DNA from: a virus
IMG/VR virus record: IMGVR_UViG_3300017917_000139
Span: 1 to 50,809 of that record
Reading direction: 5' to 3' (one strand)
DNA: 50,809 bases
Below the pieces are notes generated by a model. It was given only the letters and a program-made list of their open reading frames with translations. It was not told where the DNA came from and made no database searches. Every line of letters starts with the position of its first letter. Position 1 is the stretch's first letter. This document shows, piece after piece, positions 7,770 through 16,234 of the stretch. A program made the translations under genes and the position numbers.

Positions 7770-9133
7770 AGGGTATCGTACCATTCTGCCAACTGCGGAA
7801 ATGTATATTTAAAGTCTTTGCCGCGGCGCTGATCGTATTGTTGATAAAAGTTCTTAAAGTCGCGTTGTAAGATTTCACGGCTTACTGCACCACTGTGGGG
7901 ACTGTCTACGTCTTTTAAATATGTTACTAATCTATTAATATGCTCGCGCTCAAACTCGTGTAGATAATCGTTGTACAATTCTTCGTTGTTTATGCCTAGT
8001 GTATTATTAAACAAGTGTACAAGTTTGCGACATGCTTCTTCTCTGAACTCAATTGGTAGTATTAGTGGACTTTGGAAACTTGGAAAGCGTAAGATGTTTA
8101 GAGTAAAGTTAATTGCATCTTTACCGTATTTCTTTTTAAGTTCAACAATGTCCCATAAGAACTCATCTAATGACTGTAGGCATAGGGCATTGATGGTACA
8201 CATAACATGTAGGCCTCGCAGTTTGCCGCTATCCAATAGATATAGTACATTCCCAAGCCATTGGCTCCAATCCAAGCCATCACGAATATACTCTGCGTGA
8301 CGACCTTGGCTCTCATTGCTGGTATAGATGTCAAGCTCAATGCCTTCACACGCTTCCAGAAGTCTTTCAAGTTTTTCACGTTCAAATCCTAGGTTACTGT
8401 TAATTGCTAATCGGGTCTTGCTCTTACCTTTATTATCTTTGAACCAATCAATAAGTCTCCATAAGTACGGACTCATTAACGGCTCACCACCTGTGATGCG
8501 TAGTTCCTTTAGGGTTCTGTGGAGGTCTGACTCCCACCACTTAAAGAACGCTTCAGCGTAAGGGTTAATTTGATCAGGAGTAAAAAGTTGACTACTATCG
8601 TGAGGGTGAGTAAAGTGATTGCGTCCGTCAGATACGAGATTCTCATAGGCTCCATTGCGCTTAATATCTCGTACCCAGGCAGTACTGAAAGCAGGGTTAC
8701 AATAGCTACAAGCAAACTGACAAGTTCTGTCGAATGCAATTTCAAGCGTTTGTAAATTAACATCATCTTGGTAATTAGTTTTGTAAGCAAGATCTAAATC
8801 CTCATCACTGTAAATAATTGTTTTGTAAATACGGTCACTTGATGCGCCCGCATCTTCTAGCTTCCAGCAATACTCGCAACCAGCTGGTCGTTCACCCGCT
8901 TGCATTTGTCTGCGTTGTTCTTTCTTTTCTTGTGTATTGTGTATAGCCTTAGGATTAAAAGTAATTTCCTGTGGATTAATAGCGTGAGGTAATGGATGAT
9001 GACAACTAGTAGTCTGTCCTGAGCCTAGCCAGATAGTAGCGTTATACCACTTGGCACCGCAGAAGCTGGCGCTCTTAGTGTCTATCACACGTTCTTTGTA
9101 TTCAATTAATGTTTCGTTAGGCTTTTTCGGCAT
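7766..9133 (-). CDS. Radical SAM protein, 'AKW' subtype, paralogue of the gene at 9117-10520
   Basis: 455 residues. The cluster motif is CQFACSYCN (C138, C142, C145) and the SAM-binding motif is TGGEPLM (214-220). The N-terminal region has FCGAKWYNATIWL (C25), SCHHPLPHAI (C44) and CEYCW (C86, C89). This region is shared position by position with the next gene upstream but differs from the PW/CC type of the other two radical SAM genes in the cassette. The core is followed by a long helical C-terminal part without an obvious SPASM-type cysteine cluster. The gene starts 17 bases inside the upstream gene and ends in an ATGA overlap. It is probably one of a pair of enzymes working on related substrates, or a heterodimer; that is inference. 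Confidence 0.9.
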   Translation of the reverse strand: MPKKPNETLIEYKERVIDTKSASFCGAKWYNATIWLGSGQTTSCHHPLPHAINPQEITFNPKAIHNTQEKKEQRRQMQAGERPAGCEYCWKLEDAGASSDRIYKTIIYSDEDLDLAYKTNYQDDVNLQTLEIAFDRTCQFACSYCNPAFSTAWVRDIKRNGAYENLVSDGRNHFTHPHDSSQLFTPDQINPYAEAFFKWWESDLHRTLKELRITGGEPLMSPYLWRLIDWFKDNKGKSKTRLAINSNLGFEREKLERLLEACEGIELDIYTSNESQGRHAEYIRDGLDWSQWLGNVLYLLDSGKLRGLHVMCTINALCLQSLDEFLWDIVELKKKYGKDAINFTLNILRFPSFQSPLILPIEFREEACRKLVHLFNNTLGINNEELYNDYLHEFEREHINRLVTYLKDVDSPHSGAVSREILQRDFKNFYQQYDQRRGKDFKYTFPQLAEWYDTL

Positions 9134-10520
9134 GCCACTTACACTCGTTCCAAAATTCTCGCATCTGCGGAAACGTTTCTAAAAATGTGCTGACACCATA
9201 TTGTAGTGTGGCGTTGCGTTTATCGTACTCGTTAAAGAAACGATAAAAGTCAGCACGTTGCTGTTCTATATATTTAGGTTCTAGTTCTTGCCCTTGGCGC
9301 ATCCATGCTAGGTTACGTTCCATACGCTGTATTTCGTAGTCTTTAAATCCTACAAAACTACCCTCAGGCATTGGGTTGTCCTTCATATATTGTACTACAT
9401 CTTCCAACACTGCGCAATAGCTAGCAGGTAATATCTGCAGGCTCTGCCATGTAGGTTGGCGTAGTAAGGGTGTATCAAACCAAACTCGTTGATAGTTATG
9501 ACTATGTAACTGTCTTAATTCTAAGATGTGTTCTAATAAACGTTTTAGACCCAAAATGTTTAAATTATTCATAGTAATAATATATGTCAAACTATTACGA
9601 TAAGGTACTTCGGTTAGATACCTATGTACGTAAGTGTTAACGCGGTGCAGTCCCATGCCTCTGCGGATATATGCAGCTTGATCAGGATCACCTGAATCCA
9701 AACTCACATACTGCATAAAATGTTCTATGCGCTCATCTGTACACAGTTCTTTTACTTTAGCTAGGTACTTGTTAAACAGTTCTGGTTCAACACTGAAGTT
9801 ACTGGTCACGTCAACGTGCAAGTCACTCTTAGGAAAATTTAGTATGTAGTCAAACACACGATGCGTATTTTTATCCATAAGTGGCTCACCGCCTGTCATA
9901 CGGAAGTGACGTAGGCTACCGTATAGTTCAGGCCACCACTGCCAAAATGCTTCAAGCCAGGGATTGTGTTCACGTGCAGGTATAGGACGGCGATGGCCTT
10001 CAAAGTAACTAGGATCATTATGATTGTTACTTGTAGGATACGCACCCCAACGTGCAATATCTTTGCCCCACTCTGTGCTGAACTGTGGACTACAGTATGA
10101 GCAGGCCAGATTACAAGCATGGTTAAAGTTTACTTCTACATAGCTAGGTGTAGCATCCATATCCCAAGGCGCATTAACTATCTCTTCATAATGTTCTGCG
10201 GCCCAAGGTTCACCACTACGATAATGTCTATCACTTAGTTGCCCGTTATCCTCAGCTGACCAGCAATAGCTACATTCACCAGGTCGTTGTCCCGCTAACA
10301 TCAACTTACGTTGCTCTTTCTTGTGTGCTGTATTATGTAAGGCGCTGGGATAAAACGTTAATGGTGCTACAGGTATTTCATGCAGAGGTGGATGGTAACA
10401 ACTGTTGGTCATGCCTGTGGTTAAGTGTAAGCTGACCTGTTGCCATTTAGCAAGGCACAGTGCAGGACCCAATTGGTCGCGCATCTGTTCGGCACTGTTC
10501 ATAAAATCACTTTTACTCAC
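9117..10520 (-). CDS. Radical SAM protein, 'AKW' subtype
   Basis: 467 residues. Motifs: CNLACSYCS (C136, C140, C143), TGGEPLMD downstream, and the N-terminal cysteine region LCLAKWQQVSLHL (C22), SCYHPPLHEI (C41) and CSYCW (C83, C86). It aligns along its length with the product of 7766-9133, including the HNTxxKKEQR segment, so the two arose by duplication. The start used is a GTG that overlaps the upstream stop in GTGAGTAA, with AGGA about ten bases upstream; ATG at 10502 is the alternative and would remove six residues. Radical SAM chemistry is secure; the reaction is not. Neighbours on the upstream side are glycosyltransferase-like genes, so a carbohydrate-linked substrate is plausible. Confidence 0.9.
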   Translation of the reverse strand: MSKSDFMNSAEQMRDQLGPALCLAKWQQVSLHLTTGMTNSCYHPPLHEIPVAPLTFYPSALHNTAHKKEQRKLMLAGQRPGECSYCWSAEDNGQLSDRHYRSGEPWAAEHYEEIVNAPWDMDATPSYVEVNFNHACNLACSYCSPQFSTEWGKDIARWGAYPTSNNHNDPSYFEGHRRPIPAREHNPWLEAFWQWWPELYGSLRHFRMTGGEPLMDKNTHRVFDYILNFPKSDLHVDVTSNFSVEPELFNKYLAKVKELCTDERIEHFMQYVSLDSGDPDQAAYIRRGMGLHRVNTYVHRYLTEVPYRNSLTYIITMNNLNILGLKRLLEHILELRQLHSHNYQRVWFDTPLLRQPTWQSLQILPASYCAVLEDVVQYMKDNPMPEGSFVGFKDYEIQRMERNLAWMRQGQELEPKYIEQQRADFYRFFNEYDKRNATLQYGVSTFLETFPQMREFWNECKWHAEKA

Positions 10521-11418
10521 GTACCATTGGTCCTAGATTTTTAAAGTTACTCTTATAGTGATGCTTAAAGAACTTGCTTTCTTCAGGATCCATGTCCACA
10601 ATAGGCAGGCCTAACCGTGTGCGTAGTACTTCGCCTAAACGCTGACAATGTTCCACTGGCTCGTTACTGTTTTCGTATTCTTTCCATAGTGCAGCCAGTG
10701 CATCAAAATCTTGTACTTGTTTATAATCCCACCAGTCATCTAACATAGTAATGTATGTACCAAGACGTGCACCATATATAGCCCAAAAGCCGTTTTCTAC
10801 ATCTGCGCCTACTGTGTGCCAAATGCACAAATGATCGTAGTTGCGACTGTGTACACGTTTGTTAAATTCTTCAACGCTAGGCTTCACTCCGCGGTCTAGG
10901 CACATTTTAACACCCTCACGGAAACCTGCTCTCCATGCTTGGAACGGCGTTTGATTTGGGTACGTAATTGAGTAACAGTCGTGCATGGCCCAGTAGTCTG
11001 GGTAAAAACAAAACTCTACATCGTTAGCCGCACTACCGTCTGATGCTTCATGTGTTCGCATGGTTTGGATAAATTCTTTAGTCCAGCAACTCATTCCTCC
11101 GTTGCCGTATTGGAGTCCGTTAATCTCGTTCCGCGCCTTCCAACGAAAAACTTTAGTACGGTTGCTGTCATCAAGATGAAGTTGAAGGTTAAAAAATTCA
11201 GGATTCGGCAGATTATCACCGTCAATAAGTATGAAACGTTCTGTGTCACTTGCGTCAGCCGCCGCTTTATGTGCTGCATCACTACCCTTTACTCCGTCTA
11301 CACGCTTGGCCCAAGGCACCATGTTTTGAATCTTAATCCAAAACTCTTCTTTCTTAGGTTCATCATAGCTTAGATATATGCAATCTAAGTCTGCTACATC
11401 AACTATTTCTACGCTCAT
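10513..11418 (-). CDS. Glycosyltransferase-like protein with DGDN motif
   Basis: 301 residues. FILIDGDNLPNPEFF (63-77) resembles the DxD region that binds metal and nucleotide-sugar in GT-A-fold enzymes, and NGGMSCWTKEFI further on resembles the acceptor-side Gly-Gly segment seen in these proteins. The start at 11418 is supported by GGAG four bases upstream; the longer in-frame ATG at 11430 would place that site inside the gene. It overlaps the small gene upstream by 20 bases and the radical SAM gene downstream by eight. No signal peptide or membrane segment is seen, so it is probably cytoplasmic. Fold assignment rests on motifs only; a nucleotide-binding protein without transferase activity cannot be excluded. 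Confidence 0.65.
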   Translation of the reverse strand: MSVEIVDVADLDCIYLSYDEPKKEEFWIKIQNMVPWAKRVDGVKGSDAAHKAAADASDTERFILIDGDNLPNPEFFNLQLHLDDSNRTKVFRWKARNEINGLQYGNGGMSCWTKEFIQTMRTHEASDGSAANDVEFCFYPDYWAMHDCYSITYPNQTPFQAWRAGFREGVKMCLDRGVKPSVEEFNKRVHSRNYDHLCIWHTVGADVENGFWAIYGARLGTYITMLDDWWDYKQVQDFDALAALWKEYENSNEPVEHCQRLGEVLRTRLGLPIVDMDPEESKFFKHHYKSNFKNLGPMVRE

Positions 11419-11767
11419 AATACTCCACATCGCTTGATTCTTCGTGAGGTTCTACCACGACACTAGCATGATATTTTACTACTTTAACACCTTTATCGCT
11501 AGGTGTCAATGGAAAATGTCGAGTGTACACTGGTTTACGTTTAACAATTTTTCCATCAATAACCCAAAGCCACTGCCAATCATGTGTGTCATATAAAGCT
11601 CTATCAATTGAAATCCAAAGATCTCCGCTGGGATAATCGCTAGCGGAAAATGTGTATACTTTGCCTTCACAGTCGTAGTAAGCACGTAGATCTTCCACAT
11701 ACTCAACTACTTCTATGTTTTCAAATGCTTTGAGAAATTCTTGTTCAGCCAAGGAAAGATTTTTCAT
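11399..11767 (-). CDS. Small protein of unknown function (122 residues)
   Basis: No domain recognised. The protein is acidic at the start (MKNLSLAEQEFLKAFEN), then Tyr/Trp-rich with DLWISIDRALYDTHDWQW, followed by a basic KIVKRKPVYTRHF segment and an acidic tail. No signal peptide or membrane helix is visible. The gene overlaps both neighbours (22 and 20 bases), which are glycosyltransferase-like, and is therefore almost certainly real and co-expressed. A compact beta-rich fold is likely from the alternating hydrophobic pattern. It could be a small partner of the adjacent transferases, but no evidence beyond position supports this. Confidence 0.65.
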   Translation of the reverse strand: MKNLSLAEQEFLKAFENIEVVEYVEDLRAYYDCEGKVYTFSASDYPSGDLWISIDRALYDTHDWQWLWVIDGKIVKRKPVYTRHFPLTPSDKGVKVVKYHASVVVEPHEESSDVEYYERRNS

Positions 11768-12557
11768 AATAGTGTACAGGTTGATATTGGTTTACATTGT
11801 TAATACGTAGCACATCGCTGTGTTCTACATTTACATAGTCAATCCACGGCTGACTGTCGTTCCATCCTTGTATTGCTGATTTCATATGTACAAAGTTAAA
11901 GAAATCTAGTGTAGGTATTGTATACCGTTCTTCCCCTAAAATTTTAACAGCCAGAGCAAACACCACATCAGTAGTAGGTTCACTATCGCACTGTACTAGT
12001 GTGTTTTTTACTGTGTCCCATTCGGAATATATCTGTTTGACCAATCTAAATAGATTTGTTGCAGTTTGCGTGTACCGCATATAGTACATGCCTGTGTATA
12101 TGTCAGGCAACTCGTTTTGTTTAAACAAGTTTCTATATGGTGTTTGGGTAACAACATTACCACGATAATCTCTGCAATGATAACTAAAACAAACATCATG
12201 TAATCTCAATGCCGGCAACCAATGTGATACATCTCGAGTAAACAGCAGGTCACTTTCAACTTTAATTGTTTCTTTGTAGGGAGTCAGTGCAAACACCTGA
12301 CTTTCATTTTTAAGTTTCCAGCTATCATCCTTAGACAAGTCCACTGGCAAAATAATAATATGATCAAATGTCTTTCTATGTCCTGTGGTTAGATGTTCAG
12401 CAGTGTGTTCATCTACAATCACGGTATAGCTGTTTAACTTCTGCGTGGCCTTGATATTTTTTGCCTGCTCATATGCCAAGTGCAGATAGTCTGTGTCGCT
12501 ATTTTGCGCAATAGTTACCCAACCAAATTGTTCTTTAAACTCACGCACCGATAACAT
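11745..12557 (-). CDS. GT8-like glycosyltransferase-family protein (DxD replaced by ESD)
   Basis: 270 residues. The layout matches the upstream paralogue: GWVTIAQNSDTDYLHLA near the N-terminus, then a central strand ending TIKVESDLLF (97-106), where nucleotide-sugar transferases carry DxD, then a C-terminal region with DVVFALAVKIL. Here the motif reads E101-S102-D103 rather than DSD, so metal binding may be altered. The ATG at 12557 was chosen because it places 11 residues before the conserved GWV strand, as in the paralogue; GTG at 12584 and ATG at 12581 are longer alternatives that increase overlap with the upstream gene. Neither has a clear ribosome site. Likely a cytoplasmic sugar transferase or a relative that has lost activity. 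Confidence 0.65.
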   Translation of the reverse strand: MLSVREFKEQFGWVTIAQNSDTDYLHLAYEQAKNIKATQKLNSYTVIVDEHTAEHLTTGHRKTFDHIIILPVDLSKDDSWKLKNESQVFALTPYKETIKVESDLLFTRDVSHWLPALRLHDVCFSYHCRDYRGNVVTQTPYRNLFKQNELPDIYTGMYYMRYTQTATNLFRLVKQIYSEWDTVKNTLVQCDSEPTTDVVFALAVKILGEERYTIPTLDFFNFVHMKSAIQGWNDSQPWIDYVNVEHSDVLRINNVNQYQPVHYYEKSFLG

Positions 12558-13323
12558 CCTTGACAAATTTAGCACAAGCATCACTGGTCAGCCAAGCCTT
12601 ACTCATAATGTGTAGATTCTGTTTAGGTACTACATAGGCTTTTCCACGGCTTTTTACATATATTTGATCGTTGTTTAGTTCCAAACTATCAATGGTATTT
12701 TGTATGCTTAACATAGGCCATGGAATATAATTTGATGTATCTTGGCTGTAGCCATTTAGCACAAGATCTGCAATAGTAAAGGCATAGTCGTTTCTAAAGT
12801 TTGCCGCATCAATATTATACAGTTGTTGATAGTAAGCGTAATTGCGCTCGATTCTGGCTACAAAATCAAATAGCATTTTACTTTTAGGAGTGCGATTAAA
12901 TGCAATCACGGTGGCCCACACATGTTCTAATCCGTATTTGCCCATAGGCTCAGTGATGTTACTGTCCAGATATTGATTGTGTCTGATGATATTATAATCT
13001 GTTACTGTTTGTAAAACTTTTAGCAGACTATCATCTAATATAAAATAGTCGCTGTCTATTAATATAGTTTGATCGTAAGGGCTTAACTCGTAGGCCATAT
13101 GACGTTTTTGATTGTGCCATGTTTCAAACTGGTCTGAATCTACGTTGTATCTTCTGTTTGTTAAATCACTTGGCTCAGTTGTGATAACTGTGACTGGTAA
13201 ACCTAGATACTTTTCTGCTAACCTAGCAGACTGCTTTGCAATAGATACGTAGTCAATTGTTTCTGTATTAGTAGCAAATATTACAACACCTTTAGATTTT
13301 TCTAATGCGTTTGAGTTCGTCAT
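12541..13323 (-). CDS. GT8-like glycosyltransferase-family protein with DSD motif
   Basis: 260 residues. After a short N-terminus comes GVVIFATNTETIDYV and then SIAKQSARLA, the nucleotide-binding strand and helix. TILIDSDYFI (86-95) contains D90-S91-D92, the metal/nucleotide-sugar DxD motif, and the C-terminal part has RNDYAFTIADLVL, where GT8-like enzymes carry acceptor-binding residues. It aligns with the next gene downstream over most of its length, which indicates duplication. It overlaps the small gene upstream by 32 bases and the paralogue downstream by 17. It would act in the cytoplasm on an activated sugar; donor and acceptor are unknown. Confidence 0.7.
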   Translation of the reverse strand: MTNSNALEKSKGVVIFATNTETIDYVSIAKQSARLAEKYLGLPVTVITTEPSDLTNRRYNVDSDQFETWHNQKRHMAYELSPYDQTILIDSDYFILDDSLLKVLQTVTDYNIIRHNQYLDSNITEPMGKYGLEHVWATVIAFNRTPKSKMLFDFVARIERNYAYYQQLYNIDAANFRNDYAFTIADLVLNGYSQDTSNYIPWPMLSIQNTIDSLELNNDQIYVKSRGKAYVVPKQNLHIMSKAWLTSDACAKFVKDVIGA

Positions 13324-13606
13324 GTTGTATATGCCATTGATTCATTACTAAGTGATATTGCTCTTTACATAGCGTGAGAAATTCTAATCTATTAATTTTA
13401 ATAGGGTTCTCGTATATGTCTGCTAAAAATATTTCACTATCTTCCCAAGAGTTTAAAAATGCAATTAACTCTGGCGTGATCTTAAACATACCACCGTTGT
13501 GAGCTATGTGTAAGTCTGTTAGTATTTTTTCTTTAAGAAGACGCTTGTTTATTTGATAATCTGTAGCTAATTTGATTTGTGCTACTAATTCATTTGCTGT
13601 TGACAT
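13292..13606 (-). CDS. Conserved phage protein of unknown function (104 residues), first gene of the cassette
   Basis: A small, mostly helical protein starting MSTANELVAQIKLATDYQ, with DLHIAHNGGMFKITPELIA in the middle and a basic end (DELKRIRKI). I recognise the general pattern from marine T4-like phages, where similar proteins are annotated as hypothetical; this is memory, not a search. It is the most upstream gene of the overlapping chain that runs to base 1. Only 32 bases separate its start from the terminator at 13639-13664. No clear promoter or strong ribosome site lies before it. It ends inside the GT8-like gene. Role unknown. Confidence 0.7.
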   Translation of the reverse strand: MSTANELVAQIKLATDYQINKRLLKEKILTDLHIAHNGGMFKITPELIAFLNSWEDSEIFLADIYENPIKINRLEFLTLCKEQYHLVMNQWHIQHDELKRIRKI

Positions 13607-13638
13607 AATAATAATTATCTCAAAAAGTTGTAGTCAAA

Positions 13639-13664
13639 ATAAAAGCACTCTAAGGTGCTTTTAT
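13639..13664 (-). terminator. Hairpin terminator after the tail-fibre genes
   Basis: A perfect 10-bp stem (ATAAAAGCAC / GTGCTTTTAT) with a six-base loop lies 28 bases after the stop of the last structural gene. On the minus strand the A/T-rich stem is followed by TTT. It would end leftward transcripts from the tail genes before the radical SAM cassette. The pairing in the sequence is exact; termination efficiency is inferred, and the short T-run suggests it may leak. Confidence 0.75.
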
Positions 13665-13691
13665 TGTAGCAAAAAAATGTGTTCAGGTCAA

Positions 13692-14630
13692 TTAGTTGAG
13701 TGTAGTTGCAGTGGTCACTACACCCCAAACGTTTGCTATATTTGTGACTTCTGGATAGGATACAATTACATTACATCCGATGGTCATATTGATAGCATCA
13801 TCAAAAGTATCAGTAGCATCGTCAACATAGTAAGATGTAAATGTCAAAATTGTACCTGTATCAGCATTACTACCTTGTACTCCGTTTGATCTAACTGCAA
13901 CGTTTACATAGTTAGTAGTATAATTTGCCTGCGTTTGCGTTAATCTGATTAGCAGCTGATCGCTGGTTGTTAAGTCATAATATCCAATAGCACTACCATC
14001 GGTGGTCAATGTACCACCCGAACCTGATCGTGTGCTGGTCAGCGCATCTAATGAAATTGTTGCTAGATTAGCTGTTAGTATATTTGTCCATGATTGCTCT
14101 TTAAAGTTATCTGTACCTGCAGATGCAGACCAAGATAGTGTGATTCTTCCGCCAGCATTGAAAAAGTATCGTGCAGCATCTGCACTGGCAAAGGTCACAG
14201 TTCTAATTTGTTGGAACAATGTAGGAGTAGCTTGGTTCCATACAGCAGTTAATGTATTTGTGGCGCTAGTACTGCGAGAAGTAAAATTTAAACGGTTATT
14301 AAATGCTGTAGTAATATTAGTTGACAGAGTACCTATAGCTGAAATGACATCTCCAGTTACCGGGCTAGTAATACCGCTGCCTGTTCCAGCTTGGTGTACT
14401 AAAATACTGTTTAATCGAGCAATTAATGTACTCCATTGAGTCGCTGTAACTGTATCTCCTACCGCAACTGCTGCTAAAGTAGTTCCCTGTCCGTACCCTC
14501 TGTCCCCGTTACCTACTCCCCATACTGAGTTAATATTTGCTACAGCGTGGTTTGCGGCACCAGTTGCACTACCAGTTGCAAAGGTATTATATTCATTTCT
14601 TAAAATCACATCACCAGTCTGGTATGCCAT
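13692..14630 (-). CDS. Virion structural protein, probable tail-fibre-associated
   Basis: 312 residues, low in charged residues and rich in Thr, Ser, Ala, Asn and Gly, as phage fibre proteins are. It starts MAYQTGDVILRNEYN, followed by a helical part with QWSTLIARLNSIL and a C-terminal beta-rich half (for example LTTSDQLLIRLTQTQANY). It is the last of a row of fibre-type genes and ends just before the hairpin terminator. AAGGATT lies about six bases before the ATG. Similar proteins in marine T4-like phages are listed as structural; no enzymatic motif is visible. It may form the tip or a collar of the fibre complex, but this is a guess from position. Confidence 0.7.
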   Translation of the reverse strand: MAYQTGDVILRNEYNTFATGSATGAANHAVANINSVWGVGNGDRGYGQGTTLAAVAVGDTVTATQWSTLIARLNSILVHQAGTGSGITSPVTGDVISAIGTLSTNITTAFNNRLNFTSRSTSATNTLTAVWNQATPTLFQQIRTVTFASADAARYFFNAGGRITLSWSASAGTDNFKEQSWTNILTANLATISLDALTSTRSGSGGTLTTDGSAIGYYDLTTSDQLLIRLTQTQANYTTNYVNVAVRSNGVQGSNADTGTILTFTSYYVDDATDTFDDAINMTIGCNVIVSYPEVTNIANVWGVVTTATTLN

Positions 14631-14641
14631 TGTTCTAATCC

Positions 14642-16219
14642 TTAACTATTTAACTTGACTATTGCTTCTACTAGACCTTCGCTGTCTGTAGTTTTATTTT
14701 CTAATGCACGACCTAAAACGTTAAATGCTGTAATTTCATTTCTTGTGGCCGCACGTGCTAGGCCATTGCCTGCACTGACCAGTCGATCACCTTTACGACA
14801 TTTACCGATTACACGCACTGGTACTCGCCCATTTACTGCTACCGGAGGATGTGTTTCATCTGATCCTGCTGAGCCGTTTAGTAAAAAGCCTGGCAATGTA
14901 CTTATCACACCAAATACTTCTTCTGATAATTCTCGAACTGCACGAGTGATTTCTTTTAATCCACCTAACTCAACTACAGTTCCCGGAGTCATTGGTTCGT
15001 CTGCGGCAAAACGTTCTGCCACGTCAGCGTATTGCGCTGATGTTGCACGAGCAAATAAAATATTAAATGGTTTTGCACTAGATCCAATATTACCTACACC
15101 GCCGGTACCGCCATTGGCAATAGCAATAGCGTTATTATCACTATTAACTGTTAACGTGCCGGGACTACTTATTGCCCCCCCAGTTGGACTGACTACGTTA
15201 CCATAAAATGTACCATAAAAGTTAGTGCCTGTAAATGATCTACTAAAAACGTTTGCGTATCTAGTACTACCACTACCAATTACACTTACGTTATCACTAG
15301 TAGGATTGATATTCACTGTAGTGATATTAGCATAGAATTGTGTACCTGCTGTGGTACCAATTATACGTTGAGCTATGGTTTGTGTGTTACCTCTGTTAAC
15401 GTAGATACCAATATCTTTAGCTGTACCTGGACTGTTACAATAAATTTGTGTGTCAGGTGGTGTAGGATCAATAAGCAGACTTGTACCGGCTTGTAGTCTT
15501 CCTACTGTTAATCTATTAGAACCGTTAGACGAATCTTGATCTGAACGTAAGAAGTTACTTAAACTTACACCGCTTACACTACCTGCACTGGTAGCATTAC
15601 CCCAGAACTGGCTACCCGGCAGTACTGAACTGCTGGCCAAATTCATTCCTGGATTGATAGTAGTGAAGCCAGGTATAGCTACTAGCGGAGTAAAGGCAGA
15701 ATCAGGACTGAAAATAGCAACCACTTGGTTAGCAACATATAGTTTTACAACATCGTGGTCTGATCCAGCAGCTGGGTATGTGCTATCATATATAGTTTCT
15801 TGTAAGGCGCCGCCAAGACCAGCCGTACTAGTGTATGCTGGTCCTACTATTACCCATCCAGCAGCTCCTCTTACATTCAGTTGTGAAGTAAGGGTGTTCC
15901 ACCACAGGTCACCAATAACTGGGCTAGTTGGTGCTGTTGAGCCTGCGGCACTGGTATGGATTGGTTTCCAATCGCTGCCTGTATAAAATTTTAGTAAGGA
16001 TGATGAGTTGTCATACCAAAGTTGACCTGTTAACGGTGCACTTGGTGGTGTACTGTTGTTAAAATTTTCTAGTAGGCCTATAAAATTTTCATTTAAAAAT
16101 ATACCATATCCAGCATAGTTCTTACCAACTAAAGTAAGACTAGTACTTAAGGTATTAACGGTATCATCTGCTATAGTTGTTAGCGTTGACCCTGATGTTG
16201 TGGTTATAATATATGGCAT
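14642..16219 (-). CDS. Tail-fibre protein with C-terminal Peptidase_G2/chaperone-like domain
   Basis: 525 residues. The N-terminal domain (about 1-130) contains TSLTLVGKNYAGYGIFLNE, NFIGLLENF and APLTGQLWYDN and is shared with the two next genes upstream; it probably anchors the fibre to the baseplate. The middle is Gly/Ser/Asn-rich beta structure. The last about 130 residues start SAQYADVAERFAADEPMTPG and continue with GRVPVRVIGKCRKGD and LGRALENKTTDSEG. This matches the C-terminal domain seen in many fibres, related to Peptidase_G2 intramolecular chaperones that help trimer folding and may self-cleave. Only this one of the three paralogues carries it. Self-cleavage is not established here because the catalytic pair cannot be assigned by eye. 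Confidence 0.8.
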   Translation of the reverse strand: MPYIITTTSGSTLTTIADDTVNTLSTSLTLVGKNYAGYGIFLNENFIGLLENFNNSTPPSAPLTGQLWYDNSSSLLKFYTGSDWKPIHTSAAGSTAPTSPVIGDLWWNTLTSQLNVRGAAGWVIVGPAYTSTAGLGGALQETIYDSTYPAAGSDHDVVKLYVANQVVAIFSPDSAFTPLVAIPGFTTINPGMNLASSSVLPGSQFWGNATSAGSVSGVSLSNFLRSDQDSSNGSNRLTVGRLQAGTSLLIDPTPPDTQIYCNSPGTAKDIGIYVNRGNTQTIAQRIIGTTAGTQFYANITTVNINPTSDNVSVIGSGSTRYANVFSRSFTGTNFYGTFYGNVVSPTGGAISSPGTLTVNSDNNAIAIANGGTGGVGNIGSSAKPFNILFARATSAQYADVAERFAADEPMTPGTVVELGGLKEITRAVRELSEEVFGVISTLPGFLLNGSAGSDETHPPVAVNGRVPVRVIGKCRKGDRLVSAGNGLARAATRNEITAFNVLGRALENKTTDSEGLVEAIVKLNS

Positions 16220-16234
16220 ACTATTTCGCTGTTA

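Noticed and set aside
7767-7784. Longer start for the tandem radical SAM protein (ATG at 7784)
   Set aside because: The ATG at 7769 gives an exact ATGA overlap with the upstream stop, the usual pattern in this operon.
8509-8790. 93-codon minus-strand frame with membrane-like segments
   Set aside because: Fully contained in the radical SAM gene at 7766-9133, which has clear motifs in its own frame.
13607-13638. Possible sigma70 promoter before the 104-residue gene (TTGACT with TATTAT or GATAAT)
   Set aside because: The spacings are 18 bases with almost no leader or 12 bases, neither convincing; the cassette promoter remains unidentified.
14002-14439. 145-codon open frame on the plus strand
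   Set aside because: It lies wholly inside the minus-strand structural gene, has no ribosome site and no recognisable domain; a shadow of Ala/Thr/Val-rich coding.
14655-15206. 183-codon open frame on the plus strand
   Set aside because: Antisense to the Peptidase_G2-like fibre gene, with low-complexity Ser/Pro/Val composition and no support for expression.
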